From contig NC_088777.1 in assembly GCF_954871325.1 (NCBI RefSeq), positions 49,019,366-49,083,365 on the forward strand: a stretch of DNA of 64,000 nt. The letters are read 5' to 3'. Below are positions 34,703 through 45,394 of the stretch, in pieces (the first letter of the stretch is position 1; the number at the start of each line of letters is the position of its first letter). Made by a program: the position numbers and the translations under genes. The notes below the pieces were generated by a model. It had not been told where the DNA came from and did not search any database. It was given only the letters and a program-made list of their open reading frames with translations. The DNA comes from Gordionus sp. m RMFG-2023 (lineage: Eukaryota > Nematomorpha > Gordioida > Chordodea > Parachordodidae).

Positions 34703-36688
34703 CAGGGGCGTCGCTAGCCATTGCAATCCTAGGGGGCTCAACTAAAAAAATATTTATTGTGGGCTTCACCCTATGCCCCAAGCCCTCTTTTGCACGGCCT
34801 TAGGCCGGGTTTTATATTAATATATTGTACTTTATAAAATTTGTTAACTCTGAACAATTATTCTGATTTTCATATTTTGTCATTCATTATATTATAAATA
34901 CAAAATAAACTGGCATATAAATATTTAAAACAATACAAGACATTTCTAAAAATAATATTTTTTAATACAAAATCTATTTATTACATTATAAAATATTTTC
35001 GATCGCTGATATAAAAAAAATTTGCGTCTAAGGAATTACAATATAAAAAAGGTAAATTATTTATACGTATGCATCAATTGATAATGGTTTTTAAAAACCA
35101 CATAATATAGAATAATTCTTAGCAACCTACATTGATCAAAGGTCATAAAACTAATATAACTCTCTATTACCATTTTAGACAATGTTTTATAAAATGGACT
35201 ACTAAGGAAAAATCTATAAACCTTAACAAATCAACAATTCTTGAAGAAGAGAATATAAACGAACAAACCAAATCATAAATCTATATGGTGGTTAGAGCTT
35301 CCTTCGATGATATGATGGAAGCTAGATAAGTAATCGAGAAAATTATTGTGAGATATTGAATTTCCATAAGATTATCTTCCATTTTTAATGATATATAAAC
35401 GACTACACATTGACCATTATTGTTTATCTAAATTATGCTATCATAGGCTCTCAGCAGCTACAGTAATAATCTTAAATTACATAGCAACACAAATAATAGA
35501 TGCTGGTTAGATACTCATGATGCAAACTAATATCAGAACGTATTATGTTGGATAAATTGATAAAATTAAAACACTAAAAATCTTTGGAAGAATTAATTGC
35601 AAATATATTGATGCCTGGAGTTATTTACACGGCGAGGATGCCATATTAGAAATGAAATATTTTCAGGACCAGAATGATAAGATGAAACAATTAAGATTTT
35701 ATATATTGTTGCACCACCTGTGGTTGGTATATTATATCTTAAAATATTAGTAGTTTGTAACAATATTAAAATATACTTGTTTAAAAATTTAACTCAAAAC
35801 TGTTCTTCGCAAAAAGAAATAATATCTTTCCTAAAAACACATAAAAAAAGAGAAGAAAAGATATCAAATTTATAACATCTATTGTAGGATGAATAATAAA
35901 ATGTTTAATTTTTAAAATCATTTATAACTAAATTGATGGCGTTATATACTTAAATGCAAATTATTACTATATTTGTTATCAAAACATTTATTAGTAAAAT
36001 TCATTATAATATTAACTGTAATACATTATATAACTGACAAATAAGACTATAAAAGTGGCATTTTATCTAATATTTTGTAAACAACTGTATATAATAGAGG
36101 ATTATAAACTATATGTCTAATTACTTACTTTTTATAAAGAAATCTCTTATACTCATTTGGACCTTGAAAATATTTTTAGGAATAAGTATTATAATAAAAT
36201 TTAAAAATAAATATACAGTTGATTAGTCATTTTGAACTCGGCTAATTGTAATATTAAATTTTTTAGTTTCAATTAATAAATGATTATATTATGGTTATAT
36301 AATAATTTAAATAATAATAGCCAATTAAGCTTCAACTGTTAATGCTAAATTAATATTTAGTGAGTGATATTGATATTCTATTTTTAACACAAAATTTGAT
36401 TGCAAACTGATATAGTGAAAATATAATTTATATGTATTAATTTAATCTAATATGTAAAATAGTATTCATTTAATAAATATTTAGACAGTCTTATTAATTT
36501 TTAAATAATAAAATTAAATCTATATATTACTTAATAGAATTATAAAAGAAATCATACAGGGGGCAATTAAAAAAATTTATTTTTTGTTCAAGTGGTTACC
36601 ATTAAAAAAAATTTTTTTTGCTACAGGGGGCTATTCAAATTTTTCAAAGGGCTCGAACCCCTGTGCGCCCCCCCTAGCGACGCCACTG
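34703..36688. mobile_element. Non-autonomous or decayed hAT element, about 2 kb
   Basis: The left end CAGGGGCGTCGCTAG (34703) and right end CTAGCGACGCCACTG (36674-36688) are imperfect inverted repeats, each followed inward by a run of G (or C). Flanks CTGTAAAT and CTGAATCT agree only partly. The interior is AT-rich, and I could not read a transposase in it. Confidence 0.65.
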
Positions 36689-36696
36689 CTGAATCT

Positions 36697-37119
36697 ACGA
36701 TATATAATATTCCACTGTTTGTATTGTGCTTTGTGCATTAATTTTTTTATTTAATTTATAATTTAATTTTATCAATAGTTTTATAATTATATTTTACTTT
36801 TATTAAGATAAATAAATTAAAGTTACTCACTTTAAAAAATTATATTTGATATATTAAATTATTTAGTAATTTTATGAATTTATTATTAGTAATTATAATA
36901 CATTTCACTTTTTTCTTAAGACTTATCTTTCATTTCTTAAAAAACATTTTTGGTTTTATTTTTTTATATATAAATGCTTTTTTCCAAAAAATTATGAATT
37001 ATGATGAATAGTTTTAGTTTAAAAAAATATTAAAATTTACAATCTTTCTTTCAAATTATTGTTTAAGAAATATGCATACATTTTTGGGAGACTATGAGTG
37101 GAGGGAGGACTAAGGAAGA
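36697..37119. other. AT-rich spacer
   Basis: Nothing recognised. Confidence 0.4.
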
Positions 37120-38775
37120 TATTTTAACGTTTAAAATAGATATTTAGGTTTGTAATAATAAAATTACATAAATATATTAAAATGAGTTACCCAAAATAGG
37201 ATCAAAATAATATTTAAAAAAAATCAATAGATAAAATAGAAGAATATTTCTTATATTGTGATATAATAGACATTAGAAAGCTAATTTATAATTTACCAGA
37301 CAATTTATATATGGTTATGCAAGCTATGGAACCAAAAGATAAAAATTCGACATATAAAGTATTAACTAAGATAAAAGAAATACCTAGATCAATTCGAACT
37401 CCTTCTAATATCCGGTTAAAACTTATTCTCTTCCATATATTACTATGGTGAGAAAAATATCTTAAAATATAAAATGAAATAAAATTAAATGTTATGTAAA
37501 AGGTAGATAATTTTCCTATATAAAAAATGAAATTGGCTTCTACTACATCTTCTGATGGTATACATTTTTTAAAAATAGAATGGATAATGATGATTTCTTT
37601 ATACAATTTTTTTTCTTATTTATATATAATGAATAAGAAAGTAAAGATTTTAAAAAAAAGATATAGTTACAATGTACATCTTGAAAATTTTATACCCAAT
37701 ATTTCAATTTGTGAATCTTTATAGTGGGAATTATTATATGGTCCCTTTTCCTCATTTTTGGCATCGCGTTTGATGAATAACGCCATGATATCTTCTTTTA
37801 TCTCTCCTAAAGATAACCTTTTAAATTCAACCATGACAGCTTGGGTATCTTTAGCTCCACCTGAAGCTGTTTTACCCACAATCTTAACACACCAATCTAT
37901 TTTCGAACCTTTAATTAAAAAATTTTTTAAAATAATCTCATCAAACCCCTCTTTGGAGTATATTCAACTATTACAGAATTCTGACTGTACTAGTGGTTAT
38001 GAATGGTTGGAAGCTACCAAGTGGTAACCTAGGTAACCTCTTATCAGATGAACAATTAAGAGTTGCCATAGGCCATCGACTTGGATGTAACATAGTTCAA
38101 TTACATACATGCATCAAATGTAAAATATTAGTTGACTTCAAAGGGAGACATGGTCTAAATTGTATATATAGTCAAGGCAGGCATGCAAGGCATGCAGCAA
38201 TTAATTTAGCTATTAGCCGTTCTATTACCAGGGCCCGAATACCAAACATCCTGGAACCTACAAATTTATTATTAGATGATGACTTAAGACCAGATGGCTT
38301 ACCTTCCGTGCCTTGGTCTATAAAGAAATCCTTAATTTGGGACTTCACATGCATATCTTATTTTCCAAAAATTTGTTGATATAGCCGAGAAAATAAAACA
38401 ATGAAATATTCCAAATTCACAAATTATATTTTTTACCGATCGTTATCTCTTCCCTTGGACATATGCTAAGCGGAACTTTAAAATTCTTAAAAAAATAGGC
38501 GACAAGATAAGAGCCCTTACATCAGAACCTAAAGAATACTATTTTCTAAAACAAAATCTACAAATAACTATTTTATAATATAACTATTCATGTTTTTTGG
38601 GAACTTGTAGTCCCACTTCCGTTTTTATAAAAAAAGAAAAATTTAGGAGATTTATCCCTTTCACTAATTTAAGGGAGATGTTACATAAATATGAATTTTT
38701 AGATGAAATTTTTTTTACATATAACGAATCAGAATTCATGGATGCCTTTTTTGTTAAAATATAAATTAACTTTAT
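37120..38775 (+). repeat. Duplicated unit, copy 1, split by a LINE
   Basis: 37120-37732 and 38646-38775 together match 56155-56915. The shared reading includes a stretch translating to residues such as KLIYNLPDNLY at about 37280. That suggests the unit once carried coding sequence of a mobile element, possibly gag-like, now an old broken fossil. No terminal repeats found. Confidence 0.65.
37733..38645 (+). mobile_element. 5'-truncated LINE, endonuclease end, divergent subfamily
   Basis: Coding pieces: FISPKDNLLNSTMTAWVSL (37.8 kb), then SDEQLRVAIGHRLGCNIV, a worn zinc-binding segment (CIKC, GRHGLNC), EPTNLLLDDDLRPDGLPSVP with the RPD catalytic motif, and WDFTCIS near 38350. One frameshift lies near 38020, and a stop follows the WDFTCIS block. 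Beyond it, remnants such as EYYFLKQNLQITIL match the extreme C-terminus of the 45.4 kb LINE. The insertion borders are exposed by the uninterrupted sister unit at 56.76 kb. It is too different from the other two larger copies to be the same subfamily. Confidence 0.8.
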
Positions 38776-38779
38776 CATT

Positions 38780-40538
38780 TTTATAACTTCTTTAAAAAAA
38801 TTTCCCAAGGTATTAAAAATTTCATTGTACGATTTTTTCCTAATATATTCTAACTGATTATAATTGACATAATTTTAAATTATTTAAAAATCCGCCCATT
38901 TAGATATTACAATTTTTTCTCACTTTTTATATGGAGAGCATTACAATTCAAATTTTTATAAATATATATCCAAAAGAGGGCGTTAAATGTATGATAATGA
39001 AAATATTATTTTCTTAAGGAAACCGTAGTTTTTATTAGTTAACGCTTTTTTTGTGTGTGTGTTTTGGTGTAGGTACATTTGGAAAACCTAAAAAAGTTTA
39101 TTAGACTAATTTATGAGTTGGTTTTAGCATCGAAAAATAGCATCAAACTTTGTAAGACACATAATATAATAAGCGTTATTAATCGAAATTTCTTGATTTT
39201 TGTTTCCAATTACGTGTTAAAACATAATCCTAAAAAAATATTTAAAAAAAATGTTGTTATTTGGTCGATTGCCGAACTCCGACCGCCTACTAAATATTCG
39301 ATTGACCAAATTTGGTTGTAAAAACAATGTTCTTTTTTTGATTTATAATCCCTATTATTAAATATTATTGTTAAGTATTATCCCCCCCCCCCCCCCCAAA
39401 AAAATTTTTTTTTATTTAAAATATAGTGATTTGACCGATAACCGACTCGTAACATAGCCCAATGAGTAAATTATATAATAAAATTTTGATTAATTTTTTT
39501 TTATCAATGCAGTATGTCATACCTGAAAAAGGTTTATTTTGAAAAAAAAAATGATTTCATATTTTTTGAGCATGTTAGTATAATTTAAACTGATTTTAAG
39601 CAGAATTTTATTCCATCCGCAGATAATTTTACCCTTAAACTTGGAGTTGGGGGGGGGGGGGGTTCTTACTTATTATACTAAACATTTTACAACAAAATAA
39701 CAATTTAATAAAAAAATCTATCGACGTATTGTTATAATATTATTTTCATGTAATGACCAATCTCGGATAAGTGGCTAGAACCAGTTTTAAGAACAGGCTT
39801 CGTATAAAATTTATGGATAACGTACAATAAATGTTTTGAGTGGAAACACAAAAAGAAATAAATCATAATTATAGTACTATTAAACACAACAATATTCATA
39901 AAACAGTATTATTCAAAATATTTTACCAGGCATTTGAATTTTTTTGGCTTCGGATGAGAGGACCCCTTCCCCCCCCCCCCATTCCCCGCTGCGTATATAC
40001 CTCTAGGTTTAAGGTTATGAAACATTATAAAAGTAATATTTTGCAAAATAACTTAAAATATTATAATATTGTCAAAAAATCTAAAATTAATTCTTTTTTC
40101 AAAATTTTGTTTTGGATATAATGGATTATAACATCAAAGAATATAAAATCTATTTTGCCAAAGAATGGATCTAGAACATTAATATATCAACCCTGCTCCA
40201 TAAAATACAAAAAATTATCATTTGTATTTTATTGTAAAATTTAAAAAAAAAAATTTTCATCCCAATTTAAGGAACATTATAAATTTTCTAAACTGTATAA
40301 CTTTAATGGTAATTTAAACAAGATTACGTTAAGTTATCTCGAAAAAGATTTTCAATTGTAAACCATTATGATTTTTAACCCAGAAATTACTTATGATTTG
40401 TTATAACAAAATAAAATGATTAAAAAAAAACTTTTAATATAATATAATTATTTCTAATATCATAAATAAAACTTTAAAATATAATTATATTAAATTATCC
40501 ATTAAAAATGTTTCTTTTGTTTAAATGGAATTTAGTCA
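38780..40538. other. AT-rich spacer with homopolymer runs
   Basis: C runs at about 39381 and 39971 and a G run at about 39649. Short frames at 39079-39321 and 39840-40121 have no recognisable content. Confidence 0.45.
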
Positions 40539-40658
40539 TTATAATTTACAAGGTCCTCTTTTACCGCATATAGAGTAAAATTTATTATCAATCAAGATGC
40601 ATTCGTATTCCTTTTTACACAAGACTTTAGCTTCAGTTTTACAAGGTTCACCCAAATT
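40539..40658 (-). CDS. Terminal exon of an IGFBP-like cysteine-rich protein, copy 5
   Basis: Following TTTTTATAAAAG, the exon reads in phase 0 as NLGEPCKTEAKVLCKKEYEC, then DNKFYSICGKRGPCKL and a stop: 39 residues with five Cys. GEPC-x7-C-x5-C-x10-C aligns with the second half-domain exons of this array (GEICGG, GKCGKGLMC, GTCI in copy 1). It lacks the Gly-Leu before the third Cys and ends sooner. No first-half exon was found between it and 42795, so it may be an alternative last exon for the exon at 44274-44394, or a relic. The match is weaker than for copies 1-4. Confidence 0.5.
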   Translation of the reverse strand, partial: NLGEPCKTEAKVLCKKEYECILIDNKFYSICGKRGPCKL

Positions 40659-41288
40659 CTTTTATAAAAACAAAAAAATCAGATAAAATAAGAATATAAA
40701 TTACTATATTATTATTAGGTAACAACATTTTTTAAAATATTTATATAATTTTAAATGTCAGGATTTGGAATTGGAACCAGGATGCTAGAACCCTCGGAAC
40801 CCTGAAAAAATATGTGGTATAAATAGAACTTGAAACCAGCTATTAATATATAATAGGAAATGGAAACCTGAAGTCATTTTAAATTCTCAGGAACTGATTC
40901 TATCAAAAGTGCGAGTAACTAATATTACGTTTAAATATTTCTTTGACTGCTTTAACAGAGTTTTAGCAACAGAATCTCGAACACTCGGAATTGGGGCCAT
41001 ATTTAGGAATCTAAAATAAGAACCCACTTTTTCAAACATTTAAAAACCTGAAACGGAACCATTTTTTTTGATCAGACACCAAACTCTTCTCTACTCTGAT
41101 TGGTTGCACCGAAAGGATATTTCGAAGTCTAATATCAAATTCACTTCATCAAAAAAAATTGGGTAAATAAATAGTTTGCGAGTTTGCAAGAGAAATTTGA
41201 TAAAAATCTTCTTTTTTTTCTTGAAGATAGAAATTCGAAAATTGCTAGAATTTTTTTTTACGGGATAATTTAGCGGGAATATTACAGG

Positions 41289-41592
41289 CAATGACATGAC
41301 GATGCATTTATTAAAAGCGTACATCAATGAAAACAGCTGAGGCGCCATTTTGGTTACCAATATCGTTATTAAAAATTTTATAAGAGAGACCAATTTATTC
41401 CTATGTCTGACGCTAACTTTATTAAAGAATTGCCTGATCTTTGAGATAATAAGGAAGCAAGTTATCAATTAGTCGTTTTTAACATGAGAATAATTTACTA
41501 TATGAGTTACCAAAATGGCGGGTCTTGCTATACATTTAACTACCATTTCAAACGCATTATTATGAATACATCGTCAGTATCATATGTCATTG
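41289..41592. mobile_element. 304-bp fold-back MITE with 8-bp target duplication
   Basis: CAATGACATGACGATGCATT at the left is mirrored by AATACATCGTCAG and CATATGTCATTG at the right. The inner GGCGCCATTTTGGTTACC is mirrored by GAGTTACCAAAATGGCGGG. Flanks ATTACAGG (41281-41288) and ATTACAAG (41593-41600) match at 7 of 8 bases, pointing to hAT. Only copy seen. Confidence 0.75.
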
Positions 41593-42257
41593 ATTACAAG
41601 AGGGAAACTACCATGTGTTGACTTAAAAATTGGGGGAGTCCTTCACTGAGTGAGGGAGATCTGACAACCCTGGTTATAAGGATTAATTTTTAAAAATAAG
41701 AGTCCGTACGGTGCAGATTAATTGGAACGTATTATGGTGCCTAATATGGGAACGCTCATAAATGTCCCTAATTTTGACAATTTCGTTTATATTACCTTAT
41801 TGTATTTAATTGTTTAATGGTTAAAAACAATAATTAGATGTCAGATTGCCAGTTTTTTGATAGTAATGAATTTATTTTCTAATTTTATTTTAACTACTTT
41901 AACCCTAGGGGTAAAATGGCTCTTTTCATATAATTAATCATACCCGCTAAGCTATTTATAGGTAGAAAACTGCATTTCTATTTAATTTGTAGGGTGGGAA
42001 ATTGGATATACATTGATTTTAATCGGTTTCCCTTTTTTGTCTTAATTTTTTTAAAATAAAAACTCTAAATATCCATCCATTAACCCCACGGTATCCCTGT
42101 AATATAACGAATGATTTTATTAAAAATCAATTAAACTCTTGATCATTACAGTCCCTTCCGTCTTCCCTTCTAAGGGGGGTGCCCTATGAAGTAAGCATTC
42201 CCTACCTAAAAATGTTATATAAAAAATTTCAAAAGGAATCTAAATCAGGGTAGGAAC

Positions 42258-42480
42258 TAATGTTGTCAAACGGCTCGTTTTGAGCCGATTTTTAAAAACG
42301 GCTAACTCAATATTTTTGCCAGAAAAATATTGCCTAAGCCTCGAGATTTTGTTAATTGATGTCTAGACCCTTGTGTCATCTATGAGCAGAATCTTCAGGC
42401 TTGCGTAATATTATTCTGGATAAAATATTGAGTTAGCCGTTTTTCAAAATCGGCTCAAATCGAGCCATTTAACAACACTA
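42258..42480. mobile_element. TAGTG-family MITE, best complete copy
   Basis: 223 bp, from TAATGTTGTCAAACGGCTCG to CGAGCCATTTAACAACACTA, with arms pairing through GGCTAACTCAATATTTTTGC and its complement. A perfect 8-bp duplication, GTAGGAAC, lies at 42250-42257 and 42481-42488. It serves as the reference copy for the family. Confidence 0.93.
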
Positions 42481-42794
42481 GTAGGAACCATAATTTTCAA
42501 AATATTTTTTTAAATAAGTTTAGTTATGGCAGGACTGATTTATATAAATTATATAATCATATTTTTAAAAAAAATGGAGGGAGGATATATACCATAAATA
42601 ATCATGACGCTATTGTTGCGTACACATTAACCCCCTCCCCTCCAAATAATCCTTCCTCGTAATGATAGAAGGCACTAAATTATTGTTATAAAGATTGATA
42701 TTTTTCCCCAGTAAAGCTAAGTTCTCCCAATAACCGGTTAGAACCTGACATTTTCACAAATAATATATAAGTATAACCATTAAGGCATATATGA

Positions 42795-44394
42795 TCAATA
42801 GATCGAGAAGAAAATAACCTTAAGAGAGGATCTTATACAGGTTCCATTTGAATCCTGTTTCTTGTAGTTGTCTAATGCACACATCAATCCCTTCCCACAT
42901 TTTCCACCGAGCATATAAAGTCCTCCACATATCTCACCACTTACCTGAATTTAAATGATACAATAATGTAATATATATATAAATTATTATAATTGAATTG
43001 CCATTTTAAACCTAATTAGAGTTTGAAAATTTGATTTATACATTTATATGACATGAATTAAACCTTTCCTTTAGATATGCATTCTTTTTATGATCCCCTT
43101 CACATTTTTTAAATCCACATTTTCTACTTTCAATTATAAATAATATACACTGTATGATTTGTTATTGTTTGAAGTAGTGATAAAAGAAAAATTTGAATAT
43201 GTATTTGTATGTTGGAAATTGAAAAAAAAATACCTTAATATTCAAATGTAGAGTTATGATTATTTTTATGGTTAAAGATACAAATTGTTATTTTGATATT
43301 CAAATATTAAACGATATAAAAGGATTGCAAATTGTTATAACAGTTTTATTTTTGTAAAAAAGTTGTAATTTGATTAATTTAATAAATACATTTATTGGTT
43401 TTATAGTTTAGACTAATTGGATACTTAATTACATTAGAAACAATTGTAAAACATTTCCATATATTTGTAACACCTTTCTTATATAAATTGTTTGACTCGC
43501 TATAATGATTGTAAAAAAATAACATATTAGCATTTTAAATAAAATAAAGTATAGCAAGTTAAACAATTTTTTTAATAAACTTGTTAAAAATATATGGAAA
43601 TGTTCAACAACAAATTATATTGATACTGTAATAGTTGCTAATAATTTTATCTATTATCAAAATAAACACTATTTTAAATATTTATACTATTATTACAATT
43701 ATTCTAATTAATATTAAAATATAATTTAATCATTATTATTATTATTATTATTTACTATTATATTACTTATTACTTTAAATTAATCTATTTTAACGTTAAA
43801 TTTGTTTAGTATTGTTTTTTTTTATTTAAAATTAATTATACAAACCTATATATGTACTATATATATATGTTAGCATCAATGTGTTTTTTCCGGCAATGTG
43901 TTATTTTTACAACTTTAAATCTATTAATTGTAAACGATTTTACTGTAAACCTTTGATTCATTTTAGTATTTATATAAAAAATATATGGAAAATTTAATAT
44001 AAATTATATTGAGTTTAAAATTTCGCGGGAAATTTATCCGAAATTCATAGGGTAGGTATTCCTAACATGACGGCACATTTCCGGTAATATCAGATTTTTA
44101 AATTTTTAAACGCTCAAAAAATGATAATATTGTATTTTCAATTGTATTAAATTTTTTTGGGGGGAATGTCGTGTTTAAATATTAATTAAAAGTTTATACG
44201 ATAAAAGTTGTAAGGCAAACTTGTTTTATACCAAAGTGCGCACTTTTATATATAAATTTTATAATTTTCCTACTTTTGCGCAAACTTTGCAACAACCGCA
44301 AGCATCTGTGACGAGACCTCCTTCGCAATCTGTGGGAGGGTCGACATTGCATTTAATCGATCTTGATTGACATGGACAGGATAATGCATTAACT
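42795..44394 (-). CDS. Single IGFBP-domain secreted protein, copy 1 (two exons)
   Basis: Exon 1 (44394-44274) follows ATTTTTATAG and codes for VNALSCPCQSRSIKC, DPPTDCEGG and DACGCCKVCAK, ending at a GTAGGA donor. Exon 2 (42944-42795) follows AAATTCAG and codes for VSGEICGGLYMLGGKCGKGL, then MCALDNYKKQ, SNGTCI and a stop after FFSIY. The CPC, CGCC-x2-C and CG-x6-GKCGKGLMC motifs are the classic IGFBP N-terminal domain, with all the usual Cys visible. Phases match (1 at the start, 0 at the junction). A signal-peptide exon upstream is required but not identified. The intron (about 1.3 kb) contains a MITE at 43859. In the family these are small secreted proteins; several invertebrate ones are linked to immunity or growth. 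Neither role is shown here. Confidence 0.85.
43859..44250. mobile_element. TATATGTTAGC-family MITE in the intron of copy 1
   Basis: Left end TATATGTTAGCATCAATGTG, then TTCCGGCAATGTGTTATTTT, as in the 12.5 kb element. The right end is worn (AAAAGTTGTAAGGC near 44205). The equivalent copy is at 54645. Confidence 0.6.
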
Positions 44395-44463
44395 CTATAA
44401 AAATTTTATAGTATAATCATATTTTATAATTTCGCAACATTTATTATACACACTTTTCTAAAT

Positions 44464-44814
44464 TATATATGTTAGCGTCATGCTTATTTTTTAAGTTTAA
44501 ATCACTTTTTTAGCGTTTTTTTTTAAATTTAAGAAATCGGATTTTACGGGAAATGTATTCTAAGCATGTTTAGAATACCTTCCTATCTTATGAATTGCAG
44601 ATAATTTTACCGTTAACCTTTGAATTTATATAAAAATTCTATTGGAAAATCTAATATAATTTATATTATATTCGAAAGTTATTGGCGAAATTGTCGGATA
44701 TTTTTAGGGCAGCTTATTCCAAACATGATAGATTAGATTTTCTGGAAAATTATTTAAAGTTAAAAAAAAGTATAATATTGATTGAAAGAAAACACATTGA
44801 ATCTAACATATATA
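44464..44814. mobile_element. TATATGTTAGC-family MITE upstream of copy 1
   Basis: TATATGTTAGCGTCATG at the left and CACATTGAATCTAACATATA at the right form the inverted ends; about 350 bp, AT-rich and non-coding. The equivalent copy is at 55231. Confidence 0.65.
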
Positions 44815-45215
44815 AAAGCTTATTAAAATTAAAATCGGTTGTAAAATAAATAAAAAAAAGGCCATTCTTATGAAGACCAAAATTTTAGCCCCCATAATTA
44901 TCTTAAAAATGAACTCATAACCATTATTTGGCGATGTGCCTTAAAACAAAAATAGAAAGGTAAGAATTCATACTTGACTTTCAAAAGAGTACAGAATAGG
45001 AAGAAATAGTATAGATTCTTATTAAAAAACATTTTTTAAAGAACAAATAATTTAATTTAAGGCTTTTCGCTTTAAAAAAATATATGATGAAATGAATCGT
45101 ATATGTTATACGTCACTATATTTTTCGCATCTCAATGGAAAGATTGTTATAATCATTCTTTTTTTTCCATATAAGATCAATATATTAGTGAATATTAGAG
45201 ATCTGCAAAGTTAGA

Positions 45216-45394
45216 CCCGGCCCTTATTACTTTATCTTATGAATATTAGTTTCATCAACCACAAAACGAACATCGTGTTATATGTTTAATTAAGAACTAC
45301 AAACGTTGGACCTGCGTTAAAGTTAGTCAAACTCATTTTTTGAAGCTTAAGCCATCATGTATTTCTTAATTATTATATTTATTTCTTCAATTAG
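45216..45394. other. Short spacer between duplication and LINE
   Basis: Nothing recognised. It marks where the two segmental copies stop matching. Confidence 0.4.

Larger units (their letters stand above)
42750..45215 (-). repeat. Segmental duplication, copy 1
   Basis: The whole stretch, including both gene exons, two MITEs and the GAGATCTGCAAAGTTAG fragment at its end, matches 50910-55950 in order and orientation once two insertions in the second copy are set aside. The copies look more than 85 % identical by eye. The left border is approximate. Confidence 0.85.

Noticed and set aside
41091-41468. A 125-codon minus-strand frame
   Set aside because: It overlaps much of the fold-back MITE at 41289-41592 and has no recognisable motif.
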